Origin: Neurospora tetraspora
Lineage: Eukaryota > Ascomycota > Sordariomycetes > Sordariales > Sordariaceae
Length of the DNA: 64,000 bases
Assembly (NCBI RefSeq): GCF_033439725.1
Contig: NW_026944385.1
Coordinates: 4,683,001-4,747,000 of the forward strand
Reading direction: 5' to 3'
Below the pieces are notes generated by a model that was not told where the DNA came from, did no database searches, and worked only from the letters and a program-made list of their open reading frames with translations. Position numbers and translations under genes: made by a program. Of the stretch, positions 1 through 12,640 are shown piece after piece (within the stretch, counting starts at the first letter, position 1; each line of letters opens with the position of its first letter).

Positions 1-3000
1 GTATTTATTTCCATTATACGTCGTATTTCTTACCGTTTTGCTTAGGGTAAGTAACTTCTTAGTAACTATTTAAAAGTTTTTATTAAAATTAAAAAATAAT
101 AAAAGTTTTCTTTTCTTTTTTCTTTTATATAAAAATATATTATAAAGAAACTTTTGCCCTCTATTAAATAACAAGTGTGAAATCTATCTTATTAGTTATT
201 TAAAAGGTGAAAAATAAAGATAATTCTTTTTTTATTTTAATTTTAAAATTATTTAATAATAACATAAACATTCTTCTGATATATATTTAATATAATATAT
301 ATGTTTCTTTATCTTATATTCTGTATTTCTTAACCTTCTTTCTAGTTTATTTAACTACTTTATAATAGCAGCTTATTTATTTAAACGAGTTAAAAGAAAA
401 TAATATATTAGATTTTATATTTAATAAAATTAAAATATAAATTGTAATTTTCTATTTTATAATATATCGTAGTACTAATATATTAACAAATATTAAATAA
501 AATCAAATTTAATTTCATTATTTTAAATATATTTTATTGTATATTAATTATAAAAAAGGCTTTTGTTCGTATATTTTTATTATTCCTATATAATATCTAA
601 AAGGATAATATATATTATAATTTAATTTATATATTATATTTATTCAATTATTAATTTATTATATTAATAAATCTAAATTATAATAAGAGGGAATTAATAT
701 ATTAAAATATATATATTTTATAAAATTGTAAAAACGTTTTAATTAATCAAAATATTATTACTACGTTCTAAGCTTCTAATCAATTTAGGTAGCGAATAGC
801 TAGTAATAACGAGAAATAATATTATTATATTTATATTCTACAAAACTACCACTAATTTACTATAAACCATTTGTAAACCCTTTCCAAACCTTTAATTAAT
901 ACTATTAAAATACTATATTATATTCGTAATATATTATATTTATATATTATTATCGCCGTTATCTTCTTACTTGTCCTTTCCACTTTAATTAATATTTTAC
1001 CTCGTATTTGATTATTTTCAACTTTCCGTCTTTCTTAAAATATTAATTACACCGACTATAGTATTAATTAATTACATATATCCTATCTCATTCTACTTCC
1101 TATATTATTTTTATTATAATTAATAAAGATATTAGCCTATTTACTAACTTTGTATAGTACCGGACAAACGTTTTATACGTTACCCGGTAGAGATTATATA
1201 TATAAATAAAAAATTCTTTTCGCCTTTTTGACCATTTAATAAACCTTTACGAATAAGCCGTTAATATTAGATAGGGTAATTATATTATTGTTCCTTATAG
1301 CGAAATGTTTTATTATTTTCTAACCTTTAAAGGAATAAAAATTATTATATATAATATTAATAAGCGGATCTTTAATATTTAATAACTATATCATTACTTC
1401 GAAATATATTATATTCCAAACCAACCGATCGCTTCGCTTTATTATAATAAACCCTCTACTTTAGTTACTTTAAAAGGGAAACGTACATAAAATTCGATTT
1501 TACTTATATTAATATAATATTAAAATTTATTTTATAGAATACCATAACCGGTTTTATTAAATACTTTTAATTAATAAAGAATACTCCGAAAAATAATACT
1601 ATTTCGACTATAAATAGCCTAAGGAACGGATCCTTACAATTAAATTCGTAAAGAGCGCGAATAAGAAAATAAATATATATAAAGTATATATTAATTTTAT
1701 AGTAATAACGATTTTATATCGATAAAATAATATATTATATTATAAGCTTATATAAATTACTTTATTAATTAATTAATACGGGCAATTATTAATATAGCGT
1801 ATATAAATTATAAATATAATCCCCGCTCTTCATTCCAAATTAATTAAGAACGATTTAGATTTGGAAATTAGTTTTCGAAATTCCGAAAATAAAGAACCTA
1901 TTACCTTTTTCGGAAATTCGGATAATTCTTCGGATAGCCGAACCGAACCGAGCCCTATACAAAGTAACCTAGTTATAGAAATAATATAAATCTATCCTTA
2001 ACTAAATTAATATATTATTTACCGCTAATGAACAATTATCTAGCCCGAATATAATACGTCCCCTACAATAGAAGAATACCGTAACGAATCGCCGATATCT
2101 CCAGTTATACCGAATTAAATACAAGGTAGTAAATGAATATAACGAAGATTATATTACGAAGTATAAGAACGTATAAAAGGAAGGGGACGGATTTAAGCCG
2201 CCGTAGGCTGAGCCGTCTGCTTTATTACTTATTGTAAGCGATTATATAAATTAATAAAATTTAGTAAAAAACGAATAAAGATATTTAATTAATAATAATT
2301 CTATTAGAAAGTAATAAAAAGCAACGCTAGTATTAGTATTTATAATGAATATAATTTATGTAAAGAATAAAATCGCGGAGGTATAAAGTTTACTTGCTAT
2401 TTTAATTAATTAGAATATTAATTTTATTTAAATTATCACCCTAAGACGAGCTATTAATTAAGAATTACTATATTATATACTTCTAATTTTATTAATTTTA
2501 GTAATAAGTAAAAAAAAATTAAAATAAATAAATTAGTAAGCGGCTAAAGATAAGTAGAAATGGAGGCCGCATTAATAATATATAAAAATAACGCCGGACG
2601 TAATTTACCGAAATTTTATATATTTTTCCGGACTTTTATTTTTATATATATATAGAACATTATCCGTCTATTACGGCATTCTTAACCCAAAATTAAAACT
2701 TTATATACTTAAAATACCACTTCGTCATCCATTTATTTCGGCCTCACTAATATCTTATTAACGCCTTATATACCTTAAAAAATACTTTATTTATACTATA
2801 ATAATATAACTCTCGTACCAGTATAAAAATTAATATTCCATAGTATAAAGCTTATTTATATTTATCTTCTTATAAAAATTATATTTTCTTTAATTAATAA
2901 ATTTTTTTTTCCGATTATTTGAGCGTTACTTTTGTTAATTTTATCCCGTCCTTATTTACTAAATTAATTAGAATTATCGTACCCTTTAGCGTTGCTTCAA

Positions 3001-6000
3001 AATTAAAATTAAAATAATAATTTTAATTTCCTATTTTCTACGAATTTAATTTCTAATTCAATTTATTTAACCTCCTACTTTACTTCTAACATTTATTTCC
3101 ATTTTTTAAAGGATTCGATATTTATTTTATTCACTTTAATTTCTAATACGAACATATACTCTTAATAATCGGCTTTAGCTGGGTCGAATTTAATAGAAAT
3201 AGCCTTCCCCTTACCCTTTAGAAACTATTAGCGAAGCGTAGCCTAGGCTCTATTTATTACTTCCTCCGGCATAAATTTTATAGTAAAATTTAAATATATT
3301 TTTTCATAATTACTAAATAGTAACCTATAAAGGATATTAATAAACGGTTATTAATAAGTTAATAATGTATTATTTATCTACTTTTAAGAAGCGAACTAAA
3401 CGAATTCTATATAATAAATTAACGGATTTCGTTTACTTCCTTTTTTATATTATAGAACCGTTTTATATTCGCAGTATAGGAAGATTTACTTTCGGTTATA
3501 TTGCAAAGGAATATAGATATATACGGATTATTTTGTATTAATTATAATTAATCTTTTATTAGTAGAGGGGGTTATTATCCTAATAGAAGGGAATTCCAAA
3601 TTAGAATTTAAATTAGAATTAGTATTTCCGTTACTGAGAAGGAGGATAAAATTACCCAAATCTTCGTTACGATAAGCCGTATTTATTACTTTAGTTAGTT
3701 CTTTAACATTTAAAAACTCTCTTATAGTTTTACCCTTTCCTTTCTTATTTCTTTTAAAGTTTTTAATTCTTATTATATAATTTTAGCGTTATTTAGACCT
3801 AATTTACTCTTTAATAGGGCTAGAATAAATTAACCGGTAATAAGGTCAGTAACGGAAATTAAATCGGCTTTCTACCAACGATAATAATATTTCCGTTTAA
3901 ATTAAGTATAAAAGATACTATATAAATTAATATAATACCGAAAAATAAGCCTTTAATTAAAAATCTTTCTATTAAAAAAAAGTTAATAAATATTAAATTA
4001 ATAGAAACGGGTAAAATTATATATATAGCGAAGGCTTCGATTAAATTCAAACTTTTTCAATAAATATAAAACATCTAGTAATTCGCTTTCTTAATTTAAA
4101 TATACGGCGGAACTCCTTTACAAATTCTTTTATTTATTAATAAAATATTCTTGTTAAACCTAATTACTTAAATTAATTCTATTTTATATTCGGCCTAATT
4201 AGCAAATTTATTTTAGAATTTAGAACTATCTTTAGCGTTATTGTTTCCTAAAGTAGTAGCCATTAACTAAATATTTACAAAGAGGTAAATAACAGGTTAA
4301 TAAAATTGTAATAATTTACGTAGAAGTGGATAATAAACTTCTAATTATATATTATAATTCTTAATATAAAATAATAATTCGGTTTATTTCTATAAAAGGG
4401 AAGATTTTTAATAGTATAACTATAGAAGGTACATTTATAGTATACCTTATACCTTATAAAAATACAGATTAAATAGTACTTTTATATATTCCAAATATAT
4501 TCCGAATGAAATTATTATTATATAAATAGGTACTAAACGCTAATTTAATATTAATAAATATTATATAAATTAAAGTACATTTACTATATACTATTGAATT
4601 ATTACTAGTTTATATTAGAAACGATTACTTTCTAACGATAGTCGTTGGGATATTCTTTAGGGTATATATATATAACTATTTGTATAGGATATTATACTTC
4701 TTTTCGAAAATACGAAACAATTCTTTAAAAGCTTTAAAATAAAGAAGTAAGTAGCGACAATTAATATAAATGTATATAAAAATATAGGCTATAATAAATG
4801 AATTTAAGCGTAAAAAATATTTTAATTAGGAGTTGCGGTTATATTTAACTTAGAAGCCCGATTCTTAAATATAAATATAATTTCTAAGAATAGTTTATAA
4901 ATACGTTTAAGAAATATATTTACTTCGAAATGTTCGATTTCCCGAAATCTTTCAAATTATTCCGGGAAAAAGGAAATATATATAAATTACTTCCCTTCCC
5001 AATAGAAATATTAAATATACTAAAATAATATTAATAAATAATTAAGGGGAGGTAATTAAAAGATTATTAAAAGGTTTTTAATACTTTTATATAAGTTTAT
5101 ATACTTCTTTATATCGGAATTATTCTCCTATATATGATATTGCGAACGCTACTTTATCGATACTATAAAAGTACTAAATAAATTTCGTCCTACGAATTAT
5201 AACCCTAATTTAATCCTCGTTATTAAATCCATTAGTAAACTCCTTTAATAATATAGCCCCCTAGCGTTAATAAAATTTGAATATAGATAAATATATTAAT
5301 TACTCCTTTTAACTTTAAAAATAAAAAGATTTACCCGGAAAAAGTATCCGATTGTAAATTATTATAATTTATTTAATAATACCCTTCTTAAAAATATTAA
5401 AGATTTTATTAAGTATAGGAAGGCTATAATTATATTTCTTACAAATAAAGGAGGCGTAATATAGAATTTTAATTTAATCGACCGACGTAAGAATTTTAAA
5501 GCGAATACTATAAGGGGGACAATAATTATTAATAAATTATTTGGAATTAAAAATATACTTTACTCCTATATGAATTAATATATTAATGAAGTATTACGAA
5601 GGTCGAATTAAATTTAAAGTAAGGATTTAATAAACCCTAATAATAAATACGGGAATGGAAATATATTATAATATTTTCTCTTCGATTTATTATATATAAT
5701 TTCCGTATAAAAATCGTCTTCGGCCTCCTTATATTCGAAATTATTAATAATTAAATACCCTCTTCTATTATAATTCCGGAAAGCTTTATTTATGATATTT
5801 TATTAATAATACTTCGCAATATCCTTATAAGAGGTAAAGAAATACCTCCTTTAATAAAATTTGGACTTTATTTTTTAATATTCGTTCTTAATAATATATA
5901 TCAACTACCGCTTTATTTAAATAATAATATTTATTAATATATATTTTATAAATATATTAAGAAAAGCGAATTTACTATATTTTTAAAAGCGATTAAGCGA

Positions 6001-7690
6001 TAAGTCTCCTCGCGCGTATTATACTTTACCTTTTATAAATTCGTATTTTTAAAATTATAAATAAATTCGATAAATTATAATACTATAATTTACTTTCCGT
6101 TTTTATTTTGTAAGTAGTACTTCTATACGAATTCTTTTTATACTTTATATTATAATTCTAAAATTCCGTTCGTACTCTTATTTATATTAATTATTCTTTA
6201 CATATAAAGGTTACAACGAAAATAAATCTTAATACCTATATATTCTTTCTTAACGTATAAAAATTCTATTAAATTAAAAATTAAATCGCGGACAAATTTA
6301 TATTCGTTTTTACTATAGGCCGAAGCCAAATATTATTAAATTTATCAATAATTTATTAGTAAAACCCGGATAAAATGAACTTAATACCCTAATAAAATTT
6401 TTATTTAATTCCGCTAATTTATTTTTTCGTTAAACATTATTTCCTTCATTAAATATATATAATATATAATACCCGAATTATAGTTCTAATCTTTAAAAAA
6501 GTTAAAGAAATCGTAGAAATAAAGAATATATTTAGTTTAGAGTTAGAAAATATAATTCCCTTCGCTGGGATCGGAAGAAATGTAAATTATCGACCGGATT
6601 TCTTAGTAGGGAATCTCTTCGACCTCCTCGTTTAAAAGTAACTATAGTAGTTACTTAAGTATATTTTTAATATTAAAGGAATCGTTACTAAGAATTTATA
6701 AACTTTCTTCCTCAATTTTCAAATCTCGAATTATTACCTTATCGAAAGCTTATATATTCTTAAAATCCATAACGTCGAAACTTAAACTAAATATACCAAT
6801 TAGGGTATTCCAATCTTTGGCGAATAATCCTAAAAGGATACCCTTAAATATATTTAAATAGTATAATAATTAATAAAGAATTATAAAAAAAGTAAACGAA
6901 AAGCAAAAATAAATATTACCCGGTATTAAATTATTCATAGTAATTAGTAATTAAAAAGGATAGGATAGGTAAAATAAAGAAAAAAATAAGAATAAAAACA
7001 GGGATAACTATTATCCTTATAAAAATTTAGTTTAGTATTACTTTAAAATTATTTAATAATTATACGAATCTCTATAAAGCTTTTATAAATACTTTATAAA
7101 TATTTTATAAATACTTTACAGATACTTTATATATATTTTACGTATACCTTAAACTCGATTTGGGATATATATAATTTAATAAAACCGGCTGATAAATTTA
7201 CGCATAATGTACCTCTATTAGGCAATAGGAATATTGTATATAATTATCCTATAATTTAATATTTTATTTCGCAATATTTATATCCAAAGTATTTTATATA
7301 GTAAGATAATAGGACTTTTAAAGTACTTCCTATAAATAAAAATATATCCAAAGTACCTCGGATATTTCTATTATAATATATTCAGGATCTTACTATAATA
7401 TATACTAAAATACACCCGAAGTCTAAATATTACAAACAATAGTATTATATTAATAAATTACTAAATAATAAATATTAGCTATATTTTATAATTTTATAGT
7501 AGTAATAAATAGTTATTAAACGGTTAATATCCTATTAAGTAAGCGTAATATACCCAATACATTCTGGGTCTTTTACTGTGTCGCTCTAATTATTTAGCTA
7601 TTATAAACGGATATACTTAATATAGATACAATTTCTTATAAATATATAATAATACAATGTAGCTCTAAATATCCTATTCTTTATATACGG
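1..7690. repeat. AT-rich RIP-mutated repeat block (fossil, family not identified)
   Basis: About 7.7 kb of very AT-rich sequence with no open frame of convincing coding character; the longest reads as a hydrophobic I/L/F/N-rich run (minus strand, 3859-4050), as expected from C-to-T mutation of an older coding sequence. Remaining C residues sit mostly in CpG, CpC and CpT contexts, while CpA and TpG are scarce and TpA is abundant. This is the pattern of repeat-induced point mutation, known from Neurospora and relatives. I infer one or more old transposable elements, very degenerate and broken many times over. I could not recognise a family, terminal repeats or target-site duplications. The switch to normal composition is sharp, at about 7690-7730. 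Confidence 0.8.
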
Positions 7691-8272
7691 ACGCAGACTT
7701 AAATAGGGTTAGGGTTATATATAGAAAACCTTGGTGGGTCCCAACAAGGGAGGAGATCGCCTGAGCTATACGTCCATCCCCAAGTACCCGATAAATTAAT
7801 ACGCCACTGGCGCAGCCACACTAGCAGTCGGTTTGCGGTAGGCACCAGCCACAATCAAAGGTACGTACATATCGGCGGGGCAGACGGCATTCTCGCAAAA
7901 GTTCGGCCGGACAGATTCCCGTCCGGCGCCGTTGGAGTGTGCGATCACCGTCAACGGCCAATCCACTCCGACTGGATCCATTGATCCATTTCCCGGCCCA
8001 CGATCTTCCGGCTCCATCATTCCCGACTCGGCGGCTCCACGACCCTGCAACTACAATCGACGACGGTGCTCCATTTCTTCCTCGACCAACCCGATTTTCC
8101 CTGAACAACCTGTTCACTCCCGTCTCGTACGACCGCGCGCGATTGCCGACGATTAGCATCTTCTCGCGACTCTCACTGGCCACCATCCAGTTCCTCCCTC
8201 GGGCCACTTGCATTCCATGTCACCAGACCGACTAGAAACGCGAAATCCAACAAAGCACCGACCGCACAAGAC
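7691..8272. other. Boundary and presumed promoter of the GIY-YIG gene
   Basis: Transition from the RIP-like block to normal composition. Two TTAGGG-type units lie at 7704-7716; two units are too few to call a telomere scar. Many overlapping short frames run through 7800-8240 on both strands, but none shows domain similarity, so I read the stretch as promoter and 5' leader. Confidence 0.4.
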
Positions 8273-9733
8273 ATGAGACACTCCTCCCGGGTCCTAGGAC
8301 GGGCGACATATTGCCGCCGCCCGTTGATCGTACTACAATGTTCACGCGTCACGGAATCTCGACCGCAGACGATACAATCCCTCCAATACGATTCTAGTAC
8401 CCAATACGTCTCAGCATACATGCACTCGCATGCTATCCGATCCTTCAGTTCGACTCCAGCTGCCACCGCGAGCAAACGAAAAGATAACGGTAGCGACGCT
8501 CTCGTTCAATACACGGTACAAAAGGGCAGGATCTGGCTGCCCGACCGCGAGAAATGGATTCGGCCTTGGAAGCCCGTCGACATCGAGACTTTTGCGTCGG
8601 GTTGGACCCGAGGAGATCCCCTTCCCTTGGTGGTTAAGCGGATGGGGAAGGATGAAGTGGACCTAGACGAAGTGGCATTCTACAAGAAGCTCATTATTCA
8701 GCTGTGTCGCCAGCGGGACCCTTCGTTGCCATCCGACACTCGCAAGTTCGACTGGGGTCCGGCTTATCATGACGTTCAGGGAACCGACCAAGCGGAGGAG
8801 CGACGCAGGCTTCTCAGCAACAAGATCAAACGCCGGCTTCGCTCGATTTATGACGCGCTTCTTGACTGCTATCCCCATCCCGAATGGGTCTCGGGTTTGC
8901 AGAAAAAGACGCCGAACCAGTGGATCGACCAGATAGTAGACGTCCTATCCGATCCTGTTCGAGAAATCCTGGCTAGTCCATACCCGCCGACCATCGCCAA
9001 GCTAAAGGAGCTTCCATGGCTCGAGGTGAATGAACAGAACGCAGGGGTTGAGCTGGGCGTCTATGGCCTTATAGAGCGCCCAGCTCATAACCAAAGTTAC
9101 AAGACCGAAGACGCCAGCCTGTATGTAGGCTCAGCAGCTTCACACAGGGGAGGGTTTGTTCGGCGTCTCGTAACCCATTATTTTGCCCGGCATAAAACCC
9201 TAGGTGCTAAGGGTGCAACCTGGATCCAGGACGCCACGTTGAACCTCACAATGCCCAAGTTCCCCTTCATTCTTTTGCGGCTTCCTAATCCCATGGCCTC
9301 CAAGTCTCCCGCCAAGAATCCGGAGGATCTGCGGCAACTTATCGTTCTGGCCGAGGCATTATTCATGGTCTATCTCGGAGCCATGTCGACGTTTCAGGGC
9401 AAGCACCACCCTCTTGCACGGGCGAGCCCGTGGGACATTGAAGACATTTCGTATCGAGGAGTCTCGGGCGCCAATCCCCTCTGGGAAGCTTACGGTGCCG
9501 CGAAGCTGCAAGAGCATGGTCACGAGCATGACAGACGGCTGTTTGCTCGTCCCACTGAGTGGCCCGGCTGGCCCACGAAGAACCAGAAGGACATCAAATC
9601 GCAAAAGGACAGTGACGATGAAGCTATCGCGGCCATCCTTGCAGCGGCCAATATCAAGGCCTTCCCGGGGACTCTTGGGTCGCGTTCGTCGTCTCAAAAG
9701 AAGACCCCCGTGTCTCGCAGTAATAATCCGTAG
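8273..9733 (+). CDS. GIY-YIG-fold domain protein, uncharacterised
   Basis: A single-exon gene of 486 residues. Residues 262-264 (GVY) and 284-286 (YVG) have the spacing and context of the two halves of the GIY-YIG nuclease signature. They are followed by RGGFVRRLVTHY (293-303, candidate catalytic Arg 297) and by AEALFMVYLGA (360-370), where Glu 361 could be the metal-binding glutamate. The N-terminus is rich in Arg and Ser with no acidic residue until position 28, which suggests but does not prove mitochondrial import. Residues 85-255 are a unique region with an RxWLPDREKWIRPW-like start. The C-terminal 50 residues are polar and probably disordered. The start is the first in-frame ATG (cagacATGAG). 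It is the first gene beyond the repeat block. Nuclease activity is an inference; many fungal GIY-YIG-like proteins are uncharacterised. Confidence 0.75.
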   Translation: MRHSSRVLGRATYCRRPLIVLQCSRVTESRPQTIQSLQYDSSTQYVSAYMHSHAIRSFSSTPAATASKRKDNGSDALVQYTVQKGRIWLPDREKWIRPWKPVDIETFASGWTRGDPLPLVVKRMGKDEVDLDEVAFYKKLIIQLCRQRDPSLPSDTRKFDWGPAYHDVQGTDQAEERRRLLSNKIKRRLRSIYDALLDCYPHPEWVSGLQKKTPNQWIDQIVDVLSDPVREILASPYPPTIAKLKELPWLEVNEQNAGVELGVYGLIERPAHNQSYKTEDASLYVGSAASHRGGFVRRLVTHYFARHKTLGAKGATWIQDATLNLTMPKFPFILLRLPNPMASKSPAKNPEDLRQLIVLAEALFMVYLGAMSTFQGKHHPLARASPWDIEDISYRGVSGANPLWEAYGAAKLQEHGHEHDRRLFARPTEWPGWPTKNQKDIKSQKDSDDEAIAAILAAANIKAFPGTLGSRSSSQKKTPVSRSNNP

Positions 9734-10485
9734 GCAACCACGGGAGTCAATAGGGAATAACAATGTGGAGACAGATCTGTGATGCCGTGCGGCGGCTTAA
9801 CATGATTTTCTTCCATTTCAGGCCCTCCAGAAATATCACCATGGTATGATTGTCCAGAGATCCATCACAGATTCTTGACACATTACTGTAACCGCGAAAG
9901 GCCAGCAATTGAATGTCCAAAATCGGAATGGGTTGCCCCGAGCCCTCTTCGGATGAGTGTACCCCTACATATCCGCTGTCGTACTCCGGTTCGGATGTCT
10001 TCCAGAAGTTCCTGTTCCTGACCCCAGATTTCCCCGCACAATGGAACGTCGTCCCGTCTAGCAGCCCCACCAACCTCACTTGGTGATCTCCGCATCTCTT
10101 CCCCAATTGACCCCAAATCCCCAAAAACGCCCTGGTGCGACTCCAAAAGACCCCTGGAATTCTCCAAATGTCTCCTCATGTTCCCCTCACGAGCCCCTCG
10201 GAACCCCCCTTGGCGACGGCTTCGGGCCATGATCGAATTTGGAAATGCGGAAGAGCCCTCCGGAGGACAACATTGCACTTTGCCAGAGATCAAGACAGAA
10301 CGCGGTAAAGAAAATGCCCACAAAGCCGACCATGGACCGTCCTCATTCTCTGTCTCCTCTACTGTCACTTCCAATCCTCTCTCTTCCTTCCTGTCTGAGT
10401 CTTGACCACTGGTGAGCTCTGATCAACAGCATCATCACCAACACCAAACCACACACACCAAAACACCCTATACAAATCCACAAAA
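9734..10485. other. Intergenic region
   Basis: No supported gene. The last 60 bases are rich in CA and CAC and lead into the ATG at 10486, as in many fungal 5' leaders. Confidence 0.4.
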
Positions 10486-11554
10486 ATGAAGACCACCTCC
10501 CTCCTCAGCGCGGCAACCTACGCCTACCTCGCCACCGTCGCCTCAGCCGTCGGCCCCGTCGTCCCCGAAAACGCCGAACGTCTCCCCGGCAAGCCAGACC
10601 TCATACCCAACTGGCCGTGGCGCAACCCCTTCGCAGACCCCAACAACACGCGCATAACCATCTCCTCGGAATCTGAAGCCTCGTCCCCCACCCGCTTCGT
10701 CCCCACCTGCTCTTCTCAGCGCACCTTCCGCGCAACCGAGTACCTCCTCGACGACCTGCAGGAGCTTCCTCCTCAGGGCTTAATCCCCTGGGTCGAAGCT
10801 TTGCGCAAGGTCTTTACGAACCGGCAGTACCCCGGTTCTTGGGACGGCGTGGATCCGCATGGGTATGATAGGAATATGTTGATGATGGAGTATGTGGATG
10901 TGCCGTTGAAGGTGAGGAGGTGGATTGAGGAGGAGGAGTGGTCTGAGACAGGAAAGGGGAAGGGGTTGTTTGCGGTGTTGGCGAAGGCGGATGTGGAGAA
11001 GGGGGAGAAGATTGTGGAGACGGCGACGAGTTTGAGGGAGAAGAAGAAACCGGAGAATGAAGAGGAAGAGGAGGAGGAGTGGAGGAGGGGGGATGGAAGC
11101 AGGGTGGTTATCTTTGCTCCCGGAGCGGTTTATGAGAATGCGCCGCTTTGGGTGGCGGAGGGGAGTGAGTGTGAGGGTAGGTTTTTCTTTCTTTTTTTCC
11201 CTTTTGACTTTTTGGCTGGGTGAGAGGACCGTGAAAGCTGATGATTGATTATGTACAGAAACTCTCTCCGACATCACAAAGTACACCGCCAAACCAACCG
11301 ACGGCGCCGTCGTCGCTTACCCCGTCGACAAGACCCGCGCCGACAGGGCCGAGGGCAAGAGGGAGATGGAGTTCACTATCAAGGCCCAGGTGCTCAAGGT
11401 CGATGACTCTGTTCCCGAGGACGAGGTCGAGCAGCAGCAGAAGGGCGAGAAGGCTGCTCAGTTCAAGACTCAGGTTGAGAAGGTGGAGGAGTTCAAGACT
11501 CAGGTGGAGGAGGTCGTGGATAAGGTTAAGACTGCGGTTAAGGATGAGTTGTAA
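10486..11554 (+). CDS. Secretory-pathway protein with C-terminal KDEL (ER-retained), unknown function
   Basis: Two exons, 10486-11176 and 11259-11554, joined by an 82-bp intron (donor gtaggt, acceptor tacag, phase 1), give 328 residues. The N-terminus is a clear signal peptide (MKTTSLLSAATYAYLATVASA, cleavage expected near residue 21). The protein ends in KDEL, the ER retrieval signal, so it should be a soluble ER-lumen protein. The middle (about 60-150) is the best-folded-looking part, with the stretch PGSWDGVDPHGYDRN. An acidic/basic linker with seven consecutive Glu follows. The last 40 residues contain two imperfect QFKTQVEKVE / EFKTQVEEVV units, predicted helical. I recognise no enzymatic domain. 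The frame is kept exactly across the intron, and the second exon is open only in the frame that ends in KDEL, which supports the model. Confidence 0.78.
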
Positions 11555-12203
11555 ATGGGATTATCGGGTGTTTCTGGTGGCAAAGTGGCAGAAGTGGGTA
11601 GAGAGCGTGGATAGGATGGGATGGGATGGGAGGATGAGGTTAAGCTGGACAATGCATGATTTGTACTATATCTCCTTTGTTGTTTCTTCTTGAAAAGTAC
11701 ATACCATTTCTTATGATCTTTCAATATTTCATGTTCTATCCTCTGCTTACCACCGTGGATTCGTAGACTGGTGAAAACGGTCGGAGCGTGAATCGTGAAC
11801 CGACATGAAATCGGTGAAATGCCCACCGAACGACCCCCCCACTAACGCCGCCGCCAGCACGGCCAGTCAACAATGCCGACTGCCGACGGGACAGAAAGTT
11901 TACTATGTCCCATTTTCATCTTGCCAAGCCATTGCTTCCGGGACGGTTTTGGGTTGTCGGGCCGCACATCCTGACCTAATTTGCTTCGTCTTTTTGGGGT
12001 TCTTGGTGTTACCGCAACTACTCATCCATAACAGATATGCTTTGTGGATTATGCTAGGATTATGAGCGAATCCTGTTGGAAAGATGCTGCATATGCAGCT
12101 AAGAGCGGGCTAAAACTGCCCGCATAAGCTGTGACTTTCCCCAAAAGAGGATATCTGCTATGGATGAGTAGAAGCGGTAGGTTCGGCCGTTTGTTCTGGT
12201 GCT

Positions 12204-12228
12204 CTTATCGCTTATCGATAGCGATAAG
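12204..12228. promoter_or_regulatory. GATA-core palindrome
   Basis: Nine-base perfect inverted arms CTTATCGCT / AGCGATAAG separated by TATCGAT. The 25 bases contain four GATA cores on the two strands, the motif bound by fungal GATA factors (AreA/NIT2, WC-type, SREA-type). No recognised gene starts within 1 kb, so a regulatory role is only a suggestion. Confidence 0.3.
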
Positions 12229-12504
12229 GGATAGATGCTTGAAAGCGTTACGTCATCCGGCCATCAAGGTCCTCTTTGGTGCTCTTGTGGACTGAATTGA
12301 AGGTAGACAGGAATAACAGATTCAACGGATTCGACGCTTCTGGCTTGTTTCTGACACTTATTGAAACTGTTCAATGGACATGTACTGTAGGTGTCCTTCA
12401 AAATGCTCGTTCCGAACACACGGGCACGGGCCCCAGCTTTCCAGCTGCAGGACCTGTACTGGGACCATATAAGCACGAAAACGCAGACCTTCCACCACGG
12501 TCCA

Positions 12505-12640
12505 GTAGCCTACGTGGTAAGGCGCTGGGTCCAGAAAATGCGTGGTATTTTCGTAGGTCTGCCATCTGGTCGGTTGAGTCCTCCTTCGTTGTGAGTTCGA
12601 TTCCCGATCTTATGGAGCTGAGCTTTTTTTTTTTTTTGTT
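12505..12640 (+). other. tRNA-like relic (pol III A-box/B-box-like, poly-T end)
   Basis: TAGCCTACGTGGTAAGGC at about 12509-12526 matches a pol III A-box and can form a 4-bp D-stem. About 70 bases later, CCTTCGTTGTGAGTTCGATT looks like a leucine-type variable arm followed by a B-box, and a run of 12 or more T follows at 12625. The acceptor and T-stems do not pair well, so it is not an intact tRNA. A tRNA pseudogene or the head of a SINE are the two readings. Confidence 0.25.

Noticed and set aside
3859-4050. 63-codon hydrophobic frame in the AT-rich block
   Set aside because: Its composition follows from AT-rich DNA; no start context and no family. It is treated as part of the fossil block.
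7704-7716. TTAGGG-like units suggesting a telomere scar
   Set aside because: Only two units, and flanking sequence is not telomere-associated in any way I can show.
7796-8235. Four overlapping frames of 70-130 codons on both strands
   Set aside because: They overlap each other, have no domain and lie in the leader region of the GIY-YIG gene.
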